DNA from: CBDBBY01 sp965203795
GTDB lineage: Bacteria > Pseudomonadota > Alphaproteobacteria > Rhodobacterales > Rhodobacteraceae
Assembly: GCA_965203795.1 (NCBI GenBank)
Contig: OZ241915.1
Location: 1-64,000 of the forward strand
DNA: 64,000 nucleotides
Direction of reading: 5' to 3'
The notes beneath the pieces were generated by a model that made no database searches, had not been told where the DNA came from, and was given only the letters and a program-made list of their open reading frames with translations. Positions 1 through 10,078 of the stretch are shown here, in pieces (position 1 is the stretch's first letter; each line of letters starts with the position of its first letter). The position numbers were made by a program, and so were the translations under genes.

Positions 1-1
1 G

Positions 2-2866
2 GACATGCTGGCGCGGAACTCGAAGCTCAAGGAAACCCTTCGGGCGGCGAAGGAGTGGGATCTCATCATCTGCGACGAAGCCCACCGCATGTCGGCGACC
101 TACGCCGGCAAGGAGGTCAAGCAGACGAAACGCTTCGATTTGGGCCGGATGCTCAGCGGGATCTGTCGCAATTTCCTCCTCCTGTCGGCGACGCCGCACA
201 ACGGGAAAGAAGACGATTTCCAGCTCTTCATGTCTCTGCTCGACCAGGATCGCTTCGCAGGAAAGCCCCGAGCGGGCGGCTCTGGCTCGAGCCCGGGCGA
301 TTTGATGCGTCGGCTTACCAAGGAGGAGCTGCTGCGCTTCGACCGGAATCCGCTGTTCCCGGGGCGCCGCGCCTACACGGCATCGTACACGCTGTCCGTG
401 AGGGAAGCCGAACTCTACGAGCAGGTGACGAGCTATGTCCGCACGGAGATGAACCGCGCCCGGAAATTCGAGGACACTGACAAGAAGAAGCACAGCAACA
501 TCAGCTTCGCCCTGCAGATTCTGCAGCGGCGGCTCGCATCGTCGCCAGCCGCGATACACAGGTCGCTCGCTAGGCGGCGTTTGCGCCTGCATGAGCAGCT
601 GCAGATGCTCAATAAGGGTCCGGGCGGAACCGTCCAGACGCTTCCTCCCGCGGATTACGCTATCGCGTCGTTCGACGACTTCGACGAGCTGCCGCAAGGA
701 GAACTCGACCAGATCGAGGACGCCTACGCCTCAAGGTCCTCCGCTTCGCTGACCGCCGGGGAGATGGCCGCCGAACTGAAGACCTTGGAAAGTCTGGAAA
801 ACTTGGCTTTGGGAGTGCTCAATTCGGACCAGGACACGAAGTGGGTCGAGCTGCGCAATATTCTGGGAGACGACATGATGAGGGACGCGGCAGGCAGCCG
901 ACGCAAGCTCATCGTGTTCACGGAAGCGAGGGACACTCTCGAATACCTTCAGTCCAAGATCAGGAACCACATTGGCCAGCCGGAAGCGGTGGAAGTCATT
1001 CACGGCGGGGTAGCCCGAAGTATCCGGCGCGAGATCATCCAGCGATTCATGCAGGACCGCAGCCTGATCGTCCTATTGGCGAACGATGCCGCCGGGGAGG
1101 GCGTGAATCTGCAGCGCGCCAGCCTCATGGTGAACTACGACCTGCCCTGGAACCCGAACAGGATCGAGCAAAGGTTCGGCCGCATCCACAGGATAGGGCA
1201 GACTGAAGTCTGCCATCTGTGGAATCTGGTCGCTTCCGACACAAGGGAAGGGCAGGTCTACCAGCGCCTGCTCGAGAAGCTGGAAACCGCAAGGTCAGCG
1301 CTCGGCGGACAAGTGTACGACGTGCTCGGACAGCTCTTCGAGGGCAAGCCGCTGAAGGATCTGCTGTTCGAAGCCGTCAGGGATGGCGGGAAGCCCGGCA
1401 AGCCGCCGGGCGCGGTCGATGCGGTCGATGCGATTTCGGACCGAAGCCGAATCGAGAAGCTGATTGAATCCCACGCGCTGACCGACGACGTGCTGCCCGA
1501 GTCCAAAGTGCAGGAGCTTCAGCGCGAGATGATGGCGGCGAAGGCACAGCGACTCCAGCCATGCCACGTCGAGAGCTTCTTCGTCGCCGCGTTCGAGGAA
1601 CTGGGGGGACGCATCAGCCAGCGCGAGCCCGGACGCTGGGAAATCACCTACGTGCCGTTCGATGTTCGCGAGCGCGTGAAAAATTCGAGCACGGGCGGAC
1701 CGGCGCAGCGGAAGTACGAACGGATCTGTTTCGACAAGGAACTCAAGGATTTGCATCCGGTCGCGGAGTTCGTGTTTCCCGGGCATCCGCTGCTGCAAGC
1801 CGTCGTCAAGCTGATCGGAGAACGACACGGGGACATCCTTGAGGCCGGCGCGGTCATGATCGACGCCACCAGCGACGAGCAGGAGGTTTCGCTGGTGTAT
1901 TTCCTCGAGCACGCCGTGGTTGACGGATGTCCCGGGAAAGACGGGACCACGAACTGCATCTCCAAGCGGCTGCAGTTTGCACGGGCCCGCAGCGGCAACA
2001 GGATATCGGATGCTGGCATTGCGCCGCACTTGAACCTGCGCCCGGCAACCCCGGACCAGATCGCAAGCCTGATGAAGCACTTGCGGACGGCGTGGATAAC
2101 GCCTGGCCTTGAGAACGCGGTCGCGAAGTGGGCGGCGGAGAACTTGGGCGCATCCCATCTTCAGGCGGTAGCGGGGCGACGGGAAGGCGAAGTCCGCAAG
2201 ACCAGAAAAGCGGTCGAAAAGAGGCTGGACGGCGAAATCCACTACTGGGACAAGCGCGCCTTGGAACTGAAGGAGGCCGAAGCGGCGGGGAAGAGGACCG
2301 GGCAGGGCTGGCGCATGGCGGAAAGGCGCGCCGTCGAATTCTTGGAGCGGAAACGCACGAGGCTGCACGAGCTCGACGCCCAGCTGGCGATCAGGGAACT
2401 GGAGCCGCGCGTGCTTGGCCGGATGGCCATCGTGCCGATCGGGATGCTTGAATCTGGAAATCAGGAACCGGCGGACACTGCCGCGAAACGCGAGGTCGAG
2501 CTGGCTGCTATGGCGGCGGTCATGGACGCGGAGCGACGACTGGGCTACGAGCCGGAGGATGTTTCCAGTGACAATGTCGGATACGACATCCGATCATGGA
2601 ATCCCGGAGAAGAGGAGTTCCGTTTCATTGAGGTCAAAGGGCGTTCCAAGGGTGCCGACTCGATCACATTGACTAGGAACGAGATCATCGTCTCATGCCA
2701 CAATCCGGAACAGTTCATACTGGCGATTGTCGAAGTCGACGGGCGTGCGGCGGTTGATCCGATGTATTTCAAGGGAGCGCTTGCTGATCACCAGCCGTCC
2801 TTCGCGCAGGAGTCCGTGAACTACAATCTGAAGAAGCTGATGTCGCATGCTTCGGCTCCCGGTTAG
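2..2866 (+). CDS. SNF2-type DNA helicase with C-terminal DUF3883 (partial, 5' end outside window)
   Basis: Superfamily 2 helicase whose N-terminus lies off the left edge; the frame is open to base 2. Visible in order: motif II CDEAH (about residue 25 of the visible part), motif III LLSATPHNG, then a helicase C-terminal half with LIVFTEA, LLANDAAGEGVNLQ and the arginine-finger motif RIEQRFGRIHRIGQ. The last 130 residues hold a DUF3883-like segment (GYDIRSW, FIEVKGR), a fold seen in nuclease-like or DNA-modifying contexts. It is followed 74 bp downstream by a DUF1156 methylase and then a DUF499 ATPase on the same strand, so it is probably the translocase or nuclease arm of a phage-defence operon. 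Family assignment is firm; the function in defence is inference from context. Confidence 0.85.
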   Translation, partial: DMLARNSKLKETLRAAKEWDLIICDEAHRMSATYAGKEVKQTKRFDLGRMLSGICRNFLLLSATPHNGKEDDFQLFMSLLDQDRFAGKPRAGGSGSSPGDLMRRLTKEELLRFDRNPLFPGRRAYTASYTLSVREAELYEQVTSYVRTEMNRARKFEDTDKKKHSNISFALQILQRRLASSPAAIHRSLARRRLRLHEQLQMLNKGPGGTVQTLPPADYAIASFDDFDELPQGELDQIEDAYASRSSASLTAGEMAAELKTLESLENLALGVLNSDQDTKWVELRNILGDDMMRDAAGSRRKLIVFTEARDTLEYLQSKIRNHIGQPEAVEVIHGGVARSIRREIIQRFMQDRSLIVLLANDAAGEGVNLQRASLMVNYDLPWNPNRIEQRFGRIHRIGQTEVCHLWNLVASDTREGQVYQRLLEKLETARSALGGQVYDVLGQLFEGKPLKDLLFEAVRDGGKPGKPPGAVDAVDAISDRSRIEKLIESHALTDDVLPESKVQELQREMMAAKAQRLQPCHVESFFVAAFEELGGRISQREPGRWEITYVPFDVRERVKNSSTGGPAQRKYERICFDKELKDLHPVAEFVFPGHPLLQAVVKLIGERHGDILEAGAVMIDATSDEQEVSLVYFLEHAVVDGCPGKDGTTNCISKRLQFARARSGNRISDAGIAPHLNLRPATPDQIASLMKHLRTAWITPGLENAVAKWAAENLGASHLQAVAGRREGEVRKTRKAVEKRLDGEIHYWDKRALELKEAEAAGKRTGQGWRMAERRAVEFLERKRTRLHELDAQLAIRELEPRVLGRMAIVPIGMLESGNQEPADTAAKREVELAAMAAVMDAERRLGYEPEDVSSDNVGYDIRSWNPGEEEFRFIEVKGRSKGADSITLTRNEIIVSCHNPEQFILAIVEVDGRAAVDPMYFKGALADHQPSFAQESVNYNLKKLMSHASAPG

Positions 2867-2940
2867 GCGTTGATGCAATTCCAGCACTGCGAATTTGTAA
2901 GGTCCCACGGAGCACGGCACCGATGTGATGGTTTCGGACG

Positions 2941-5781
2941 GTGTTTGAGCCGATTGGAAGCATTCCGAAATTCATTCAGATGACTGTGAAAATGGTGAAC
3001 GGCAGCAAGAGAAAGCTCATTGAAGTTGCGATACCGCTCGACGCAATCAGCGATGCGTCGGTGCGGGAGAAGTCAATTCTCCATGGCCATCCGTCATCGT
3101 TGCATCGCTGGTGGGCACGGCGGCCTCTCGCAGCATGCCGGGCTGTTTTGTTCGCGCAGCTGATTGACGATCCGTCGAACCATCCCGACCGCTTTCCATC
3201 TGAAGCTGCGATCGAGGCTGAGCGAGAAAGACTGTTCGGGATTATTCGAGATTTAATCGTCTGGGAGAACTCGTTTAACGGGAGCGTTTTGAAACGCGCC
3301 CGAGAGGAGATCAGGAGCAGCTGCGGCGGCAATTTGCCCCGCATCCATGACCCCTTTTCGGGGGGGGGTAGCGTCACTCTTGAGGCTCAGCGGTTAGGGC
3401 TTCCCGCTTCCGGCAGCGATCTCAATCCCGTCGCGGTGCTGATCGGCAAGGCGGCGGTTGAATTTCCAGCTCGGTTCACGGATCGCAAGCCGATCAATCC
3501 GGGCGGGTGGGGACGCATAACCTATAAGCACTCCTTAGGCCTAGCGGAAGATGTCCGTTACTATGGCTCTCTGGTTCTTGAGCGCGCTTTCACGAAAGTT
3601 GGGCACCTGTATCCGAGTGCTGAGCATCCGACGACTTTCGGTGACGGGGATCCAGCATTAGCTTGGATATGGTCACGGACTGTTCCGAGCCCGGATCCGG
3701 CGTTTGGAGGTGCCCCTGTTCCTATCGCCTCGTCCTTTATGCTGTGTTCCAAATCTGGGCGCGAAGTGTGGCTGGAGCCGGACATCGACCGGGCTGCAAA
3801 GCAAATTCGATTCTGGGTTCGACGCGGCGGGACTCACGAACAGATCGCAAGGGCACAAAAGGGAGCGAAGGCCGGACACGGGGCGAACTTCCGGTGCCTG
3901 CTGTCGGGGGCGGCGATAACACCGGACTTGGTCAGGGCGGCAGGCTCCGGCGAGGAGATGGGCCAGCAGCTGATGGCGGTCGTCGCGGACGGTCAGCGCG
4001 GCAAAGTCTACCTACCGGCGGACGGTCGGCACGAGGAGGCGGCGTTTTCGGCTCGTGCGGGCTGGCGGCCGGAGCTGCGGTTCAACAATGATGCGCTTGG
4101 ATTCCGCGTGGGAGCATACGGCTTCGAGAGCTGGGGCGACCTGTTCACGGAGCGGCAGCTGGCGGCGCTGAACGCGTTCTCGCAGGCGATTGGAGATTTG
4201 AAGGAGGAGATCGAGCGAGACGCCGCGGCGGCGGGGTTAGCGCCCTGCCGGATGGCGCTGGAAGAAGGGGGAACGGGGGCAAGGGCGTATTCCGAGGTAG
4301 TCGTCACTTATTTGGCCCTTGTGCTTGGCAAGAGCGCCGATTTCTGGTCGCAGATCTGTACTTGGCGGGCTTCCAATGAATCGCTTAGAAACACATTCAC
4401 TCGCCAAGCAGTTCCCATGGTCTGGGACTTTGCGGAGGCAAATCCGTTCAGCGGAAAATCGGGCAGTTGGCAGAACATGCTGGATTGGGTGGTCGCGGCA
4501 ATCGATTGTATGGGGCCAGCAGCCGAAGCGTTGATCTTCCAGCAGGACGCCCGGACAATCCAATATGGGCCTGATGCGGTAGTCTGCACTGATCCGCCGT
4601 ATTACGATAACATCGGCTATGCCGATCTTTCCGATTTCTTCTATTCTTGGCTGCGGCCTACACTGAAGGATGTTCATTCCGGTCTGTTCAGGGTACTTTC
4701 CACACCAAAGGCCGACGAGCTCGTAGCGACGCCTTTTCGCCACGGTGGAAAATCTGGTGCCGAGGAATTCTTTCTTGGGGGAATGTCGGCAGTGATCGAA
4801 AATATGGCGAGCAGCGCAGATAAGGAATATCCGACAACGATCTTCTACGCGTTCAAGCAGAGGGAGATCGAAAAGGAAGGTGTAAGCTCAACCGGTTGGG
4901 CAACATTCTTGGAAGCGGTAATCAAGGCGGGTTTTGCTGTGGTTCGCACATGGCCCATCCGTACGGAGTTGAAATCTAGGACGCGGGCGATCGGATCCTC
5001 TGCGCTGGCTAGCTCAGTCGTTCTTGTTTGCAGGAGGCGCGTCGCGACGGCGGAGAGCGTCGGCAGGTCTGAGTTCGTGACGGCGCTGAAGTGCGAGATG
5101 CCGTCGGCAATTTCGAAAATGACGAAAGCCGGTATCACTCCGGCGGACCTACCGCAATCGGCGATTGGCCCGGGCATAGAGGTGTTTTCACGGTACGCGT
5201 CGGTGCTGGAAAGCGATGACAGCCGAATGACCATGAAAACGGCACTGCAGCTGATCAACCGCGAGCTGGACGAGCATCTGAGCGGAATCGCGGGCGAGTT
5301 CGACGCGGACACTCGCTTTGCGCTCACGTGGTTCGAACAGCACGGATTCGGAGAAGGGGAATTCGGCACGGCCGAGTCCATTGCGATGGCACGAGGAATT
5401 TCTGTTGAAGGTGCCAAATCTGCGGGCATCGTCTCCATCCAAGCGGGAAAGGTCCGCCTATTGTACCGCGACGAGCTCGATACGGAGTGGAATCCGGAAA
5501 CAGACCGAAGGACCGCGGTCTGGGAGTGCCTGCAGCACCTGATCAGGGTGCTTGAGGCCGAAGGGGAGCAGGCGGCAGGAGAATTGCTGCGCAAGATTGA
5601 CGGTGCCAAACAGCAAGAAGCGAGGGATCTCGCGTACTGCCTTTACGAGATCTGCTCCGGCAAGCGCAACGATGCGGGCGAAGCGCTTGCATACAACAGT
5701 ATACTTGCCGCGTGGCCTGCGATCGCCGCAGCGTCTGCCATGTCCCGAGAAGCCGTCGTTCAACACGAAATGGAAGTGTAA
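2941..5781 (+). CDS. DUF1156 (COG1743) DNA methyltransferase of a defence module
   Basis: Large adenine-type DNA methylase of the COG1743 family. The N-terminal DUF1156 signature is clear (AIPLDAISDASVREKS, followed by SSLHRWWARRPLAACRAVLF, residues 25-75). The SAM-binding motif HDPFSGGGS is near residue 136 and the catalytic DPPYYDNIGYADLSDFFY near residue 550, so both key motifs are intact. The long insert between them is typical of this family. The frame opens at a GTG at 2941; an ATG at 2980 is an equally plausible start, and neither has a strong ribosome-binding site. It sits 74 bp after the helicase and 9 bp before the DUF499 gene. COG1743 and COG1483 proteins have been noted together in surveys of defence islands. 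Target sequence cannot be inferred. Confidence 0.88.
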   Translation: MFEPIGSIPKFIQMTVKMVNGSKRKLIEVAIPLDAISDASVREKSILHGHPSSLHRWWARRPLAACRAVLFAQLIDDPSNHPDRFPSEAAIEAERERLFGIIRDLIVWENSFNGSVLKRAREEIRSSCGGNLPRIHDPFSGGGSVTLEAQRLGLPASGSDLNPVAVLIGKAAVEFPARFTDRKPINPGGWGRITYKHSLGLAEDVRYYGSLVLERAFTKVGHLYPSAEHPTTFGDGDPALAWIWSRTVPSPDPAFGGAPVPIASSFMLCSKSGREVWLEPDIDRAAKQIRFWVRRGGTHEQIARAQKGAKAGHGANFRCLLSGAAITPDLVRAAGSGEEMGQQLMAVVADGQRGKVYLPADGRHEEAAFSARAGWRPELRFNNDALGFRVGAYGFESWGDLFTERQLAALNAFSQAIGDLKEEIERDAAAAGLAPCRMALEEGGTGARAYSEVVVTYLALVLGKSADFWSQICTWRASNESLRNTFTRQAVPMVWDFAEANPFSGKSGSWQNMLDWVVAAIDCMGPAAEALIFQQDARTIQYGPDAVVCTDPPYYDNIGYADLSDFFYSWLRPTLKDVHSGLFRVLSTPKADELVATPFRHGGKSGAEEFFLGGMSAVIENMASSADKEYPTTIFYAFKQREIEKEGVSSTGWATFLEAVIKAGFAVVRTWPIRTELKSRTRAIGSSALASSVVLVCRRRVATAESVGRSEFVTALKCEMPSAISKMTKAGITPADLPQSAIGPGIEVFSRYASVLESDDSRMTMKTALQLINRELDEHLSGIAGEFDADTRFALTWFEQHGFGEGEFGTAESIAMARGISVEGAKSAGIVSIQAGKVRLLYRDELDTEWNPETDRRTAVWECLQHLIRVLEAEGEQAAGELLRKIDGAKQQEARDLAYCLYEICSGKRNDAGEALAYNSILAAWPAIAAASAMSREAVVQHEMEV

Positions 5782-5790
5782 GGAACTACA

Positions 5791-8700
5791 ATGGCAAAAA
5801 GTACTCGACGGAGCGTTTTTGAGGGGATGGAATTGCTTCCGCAAGATTTGGCTCCGTTTGTTGAGAAGCGCCTCGAAAGTGTTCTCGGCCTTAGGTGGCA
5901 GGACGTGGTTCGTTCGAAGGTAAAAAGCCTTAGGATTAACCAAAACGGTGATTTCGACTGGGATCAGCTAGGTCTGCTCAATGCAATGGACAGAACTTGG
6001 GATGATGCATTTCGCAGCGTCCTCGGCAGAACAGAACGTTCAATCATCATCGAGCTGATCGATGTTCGAAACCGCCTCGCCCACAATGACAAATTTTCAT
6101 ACGACGACGCGGAGCGTGCATTGGATTCGATGCGTCGCCTCATGGAGGCGGTCAGCGCAAAGAACGCGGCGGCGCAACTCACCAACCTCCGACTAACCGT
6201 GCTTCGTACCAAGTTCGAAGAGCTGCAGCGCGGGGCCATTCGCAAGCCGAAGAAGGAGGAACCGGATTTCGCGTCACGTTCCGGTCTTCGTTCTTGGCGA
6301 GAGGTGGTCGAGCCTTACTCGGAAGTGGCGACCGGCACGTTTCAGCAGGCCGAGTTCATGGCTGACCTCGGATTGGTCCGCGAAGGTAATGCATCCTTCG
6401 AGTATAGCGACCCCGTCGAGTTTTTCAGCCGCACTTACCTTACCGGTGGTCTCAGCTCGCTGTTGACGAATGCGCACCGACGATTGACTGGTTCGGGAGG
6501 CGATCCTGTTGTTGAACTTCAAACGAACTTTGGCGGAGGAAAAACTCATTCCCTCCTTGCTCTTTACCACATGTCGAGCGGAACGCCTCTGCAGGATTTG
6601 CCTGGGCTTGATCAATTGCTACCGGGTGAATCAATTAAGAATTTCCCGGCGAACATTAACCGAGCGGTGTTTTATGGCACTTGGCGATCACCGGGTGAAA
6701 CGCAGATTCAGGAATTGCCAAACGGCGGGAAACTGGAGATCAGAACGCTTTGGGGGGACCTCGCCTTCCAGCTAGGTGGAGAACAAGGGTTTCGATTAAT
6801 TGAGGAATCTGATCATCAAGGCATCGCGCCAGGATCAAGTCTCCTTTCGCAGTTGTTCACCCAGTTCGGACCATCGCTGTTGCTTATTGACGAATGGGTT
6901 GCGTACCTCCGTCAAATCTACAAGACCGACAGGCTGCCATCGGGTTCTTTTGACGCTAACCTAACTTTTGCGCAATCGCTAACCGAAGCGGTCAAGGCCA
7001 GTCGCCGTACGCTGCTTGTTGCATCGCTTCCGATGTCGCAGATCGAGGTTGGCGGCGACGGCGGCGCAGCGGCATTGGAGCGCCTCAGACAGACGTTTGG
7101 GCGCGTTGAGGCATCATGGCGCCCGGCATCTCGGGAGGAAAGCTACGAGATCGTTCGGCGACGCTTGTTTAAGGACATCGAAGGCGGCGCTCAAACCCAT
7201 CGGGACAACACAATCAAGGCGTTTCAGAAGCTGTACAAGGATCACCCGAACGACTTCCCAAATAATATGGTCGGGCAGGACTATGCGTCGAAACTGAAGC
7301 GCGCCTATCCCGTTCACCCTGAGCTGTTCGACCAACTGTATTCGACATGGGGCTCGCTTGATCGGTTTCAGCGAACACGAGGAGTGCTTCGATTGATGGC
7401 GCAGGTCGTTCATGAGCTTTGGATGAACGAGGACCAGTCCGCCATGATCATGCCCGGCAGCGTCCCGGCAAGCTCGCCGCGGGTGATGCCGGAGTTCCGG
7501 CGGTATCTCAGCGACAACTGGTCATCGATCATCGAGCACGACGTTGATGGCGAAAGTTCCGTTCCGTACAAAATAGATTCTGCCAATCCGAATCTTCAGA
7601 GGAGATCCGCGACCAAGCGAGTCGCCCGCACTGTCTTCCTGGGAACTGCGCCCACCGACAATGCGAAGAATTCCGGGCTGGATTCCCGTCAGATCAATCT
7701 GGGCATTGTGCAGCCGCGGGAAACGCCATCGCTTTTCGGAGACGCGCTTCGGCGATTAGCTTACCAAGCATTGAACGTTCACAGCGAACAAGGGCGTTAC
7801 CGATACTCCACGACACACAATTTGAACAGGATTGCCCAGAACTTCGCCGCTGAGGTGGAAGAAGAAACGCTGGTTGCCGAGATTGATAAGGAGCTTGCAC
7901 GCGGGATCGGGTCCATCAAGGAAAGAGGCCATTTTGCGGCAGTGCAAACAGGCCCCAACGGCTCAGGCGAAATTCCGGACGATAATTTCGGAATTCGTGC
8001 GGTAGTCCTTGGTGTTTCCTATCCTCATAGCAGGACAAATTCTCTTGCGGAAAAGGAAGCTTTTGCTCTTTTGGAAACTTGTGGAAAATCGCCACGTGTA
8101 TACGCGAATTCATTGATCTTTTTGGCAGCTGACGAGCGGCAGCTTACGTTGCTAAAGGAAGCCATGAGGACACGGATAGCTTGGTCCCGAATTCAGCGGG
8201 ACAAGGTGAGGCTGGACTTGACTCAAAGTCAAGTTGCCACGGTCGACGAGAAGGTGGTTGACGCGGTAGAGACCGTGAGTGCTAGGATCAAGGATGTTTG
8301 GTGCTGGCTTATCTGTCCGTCGCAAGCTAATCCGGCTGCCAAATTGAATCTTGTGGTGAACAAAGTTTCCGGCGAGGAGAATGTTCTGGTAGCAGCGAGC
8401 AATCGACTTGAGAATGATGAAGGAATCTTTGCTCGGCTGGGTCCGTTACGGCTAAACCAAGCGCTGAAAAACAACGGGATTTGGCGGAACAATTCCCATC
8501 TGTACCTTAAGGATTTGTGGGAGCATGCAAGCAGGTTTGTTTACCTTCCGCGAATGAAGAGCAAGGAAGTTCTTGTAGAAGCTGTTTCTTCGGCTGTCTC
8601 GCAAACTATTCCTGGAGAATTCGCCTACGCCCAGGCATGGGATAATGAAGAGAAGAAATACAAAGGCCTTGTTATTGAAGGCGAGGCGAATGCTAGCATC

Positions 8701-9066
8701 GTGATTGACTCCAACAGCGTGATTGTCGAAAGCGAAACCGCCGAAAAGAACAGGCCGCCATCGATCATCAAGCAACCGCCGCCGGATCTTCCGCCTCCGG
8801 ACCCGCCACCGCCGTCGCCTCCATTGCCCGGAAAGACCCGGTTTCAGGGCTCGGTCGACATTTCGGCGGAGCTTCCGGGAAAGGCGTTTGGAAACATCAT
8901 GGACGGAATTGTCAATCAGTTGAAGGATTTGGAGGCTGGCAAGGCTGACATTAAAATCAGGGTTGAGATCGACGCGGAAATCGTCGACGGCTTCACGGAG
9001 AACGAAGCGCGGAACCTGAAGGAGAACGCCAACACGCTTGGATTCATTGAGTCGAAGATTTCGTGA
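5791..9066 (+). CDS. DUF499 (COG1483) ATPase with N-terminal Swt1-type HEPN domain
   Basis: AAA-type ATPase of 1091 residues. Residues 1-130 resemble the Swt1-type HEPN fold and contain DVRNRLAHN, which fits the RNase-type RX4-6H motif of HEPN toxins. The DUF499 core follows: Walker A FGGGKTHS near residue 248 and Walker B LLLIDEW near residue 363. Near residues 990-1015 a proline-rich linker (PPPDLPPPDPPPP) leads to a small C-terminal domain. The start ATG follows an AAGGA box and lies 9 bp after the methylase stop, so the two are probably translationally coupled. Family identity is well supported. That it senses infection or cleaves RNA is inference from the HEPN motif and the neighbours. 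Confidence 0.87.
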   Translation: MAKSTRRSVFEGMELLPQDLAPFVEKRLESVLGLRWQDVVRSKVKSLRINQNGDFDWDQLGLLNAMDRTWDDAFRSVLGRTERSIIIELIDVRNRLAHNDKFSYDDAERALDSMRRLMEAVSAKNAAAQLTNLRLTVLRTKFEELQRGAIRKPKKEEPDFASRSGLRSWREVVEPYSEVATGTFQQAEFMADLGLVREGNASFEYSDPVEFFSRTYLTGGLSSLLTNAHRRLTGSGGDPVVELQTNFGGGKTHSLLALYHMSSGTPLQDLPGLDQLLPGESIKNFPANINRAVFYGTWRSPGETQIQELPNGGKLEIRTLWGDLAFQLGGEQGFRLIEESDHQGIAPGSSLLSQLFTQFGPSLLLIDEWVAYLRQIYKTDRLPSGSFDANLTFAQSLTEAVKASRRTLLVASLPMSQIEVGGDGGAAALERLRQTFGRVEASWRPASREESYEIVRRRLFKDIEGGAQTHRDNTIKAFQKLYKDHPNDFPNNMVGQDYASKLKRAYPVHPELFDQLYSTWGSLDRFQRTRGVLRLMAQVVHELWMNEDQSAMIMPGSVPASSPRVMPEFRRYLSDNWSSIIEHDVDGESSVPYKIDSANPNLQRRSATKRVARTVFLGTAPTDNAKNSGLDSRQINLGIVQPRETPSLFGDALRRLAYQALNVHSEQGRYRYSTTHNLNRIAQNFAAEVEEETLVAEIDKELARGIGSIKERGHFAAVQTGPNGSGEIPDDNFGIRAVVLGVSYPHSRTNSLAEKEAFALLETCGKSPRVYANSLIFLAADERQLTLLKEAMRTRIAWSRIQRDKVRLDLTQSQVATVDEKVVDAVETVSARIKDVWCWLICPSQANPAAKLNLVVNKVSGEENVLVAASNRLENDEGIFARLGPLRLNQALKNNGIWRNNSHLYLKDLWEHASRFVYLPRMKSKEVLVEAVSSAVSQTIPGEFAYAQAWDNEEKKYKGLVIEGEANASIVIDSNSVIVESETAEKNRPPSIIKQPPPDLPPPDPPPPSPPLPGKTRFQGSVDISAELPGKAFGNIMDGIVNQLKDLEAGKADIKIRVEIDAEIVDGFTENEARNLKENANTLGFIESKIS

Positions 9067-9264
9067 ATTCGTCCGTCTCCCGCGATTGAAGCATCGCTAG
9101 GCCGATCCGTGGCCCTCCGAGGCAAGGTTGAGGCGCAGGACGCGTTTGATCGATGCGCGTTCAGCTTGCGGCGACAACCTTCTTGCCTTCGATTCCGGGT
9201 CCGGTAGCCGCAGGGTTCGTAGGGGGAGCGATCAGTCGAAGAGGCTTGAAACTCGCCCCTTTCG

Positions 9265-9912
9265 TCAATCCGTTTCCCCGTCTTGCGACCTTTCTTGGGC
9301 GCGGACCTCGGACAGCGCGGAAGCCATGATTCCGGCGGGCACGGCGACGACCGCCAAGCCGCAAACCATCACGATGCCGGTGAATATCCGTCCCGCAGCG
9401 GTAATCGGGTAGACGTCGCCGTACCCGACCGTGGTCAGCGTTACGATCGCCCACCACATGCTGTGGAGAACCGACCCGAATTTCTCCGGCTGCTTTTCGT
9501 GCTCGAAATAATAAATCCCGACCGAGGACACGAACAGCAGGACCGCCACGACGGTCAGCACGAGCACCAGCTCTTCCTTGGCGAGCGCGAGAGCCAGACG
9601 GAACCTGCGCGCCGCGCCGGTGTACCGCACGAGGCGCAGGAGTTGGATAGCGCCGAACAGGCGGAATATGCGGACCGCTTCAAGCTCCAGTCCGACGGCC
9701 AAGCCCAATACTACGGTCAAGTAGAACGGAGCCAGCGCGAGCAGGTCCAAGACCCCGTAGAAGCCGAACAAGTACTTCCGCTTGCTGGGCGCTGTCGCGA
9801 TCCTGAGCGCGTATTCAATCGTGAACAGCCCGAACACGACGTAATCGGACGCGTCGAGGAAAGCGGCCGCCTTGATCGGGATGTTCGGGAGCGTGCCGAT
9901 GCTGAAGGTTAG
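9265..9912 (-). pseudogene. Voltage-gated K+ channel, 3' part (S2 to S6), separated from its start by an IS
   Basis: This piece encodes S2 to S6 of a six-segment potassium channel: TIEYALRI (S2), DLLALAPFYL (S3), an arginine-rich S4 (RIFRLFGAIQLLRLVRY), S5, the selectivity filter TLTTVGYGD and S6, ending RSQDGETD. A naive open frame continues to an ATG at 9951, but its first 13 residues are read from the end of the inserted element, so that start is not native. The missing S1 and true start lie at 11924-12017. Joining the two pieces across the duplicated target gives an uninterrupted 245-residue channel. The remnant lacks S1 and is probably non-functional. Confidence 0.85.
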
Positions 9913-9926
9913 CCGGAAGTTCCGTG
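9913..9926 (+). repeat. Left terminal inverted repeat of the IS1634-type element
   Basis: CCGGAAGTTCCGTG, perfect complement of 11910-11923. It is preceded by the target sequence GGTTAG that also follows the right end. After these 14 bases the two ends diverge. Confidence 0.85.
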
Positions 9927-10078
9927 CGATTTTGAAGCCGCGCCGCCTCATTCATCCTTCCGCAACAATGGGTTAGGAAGGATCCGGGCCGCTTTTTCGC
10001 TTGCAATTCGTGTCCAGTAATCATTTCAATTGATCAAGTTTTTGTGTATTTCATTCATGGATTTCATACGATAATGGA

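Noticed and set aside
9265..9951. A complete 228-residue potassium channel starting at 9951
   Set aside because: Its first 13 codons lie inside the IS terminal region and S1 is missing; the true start is at 12017.
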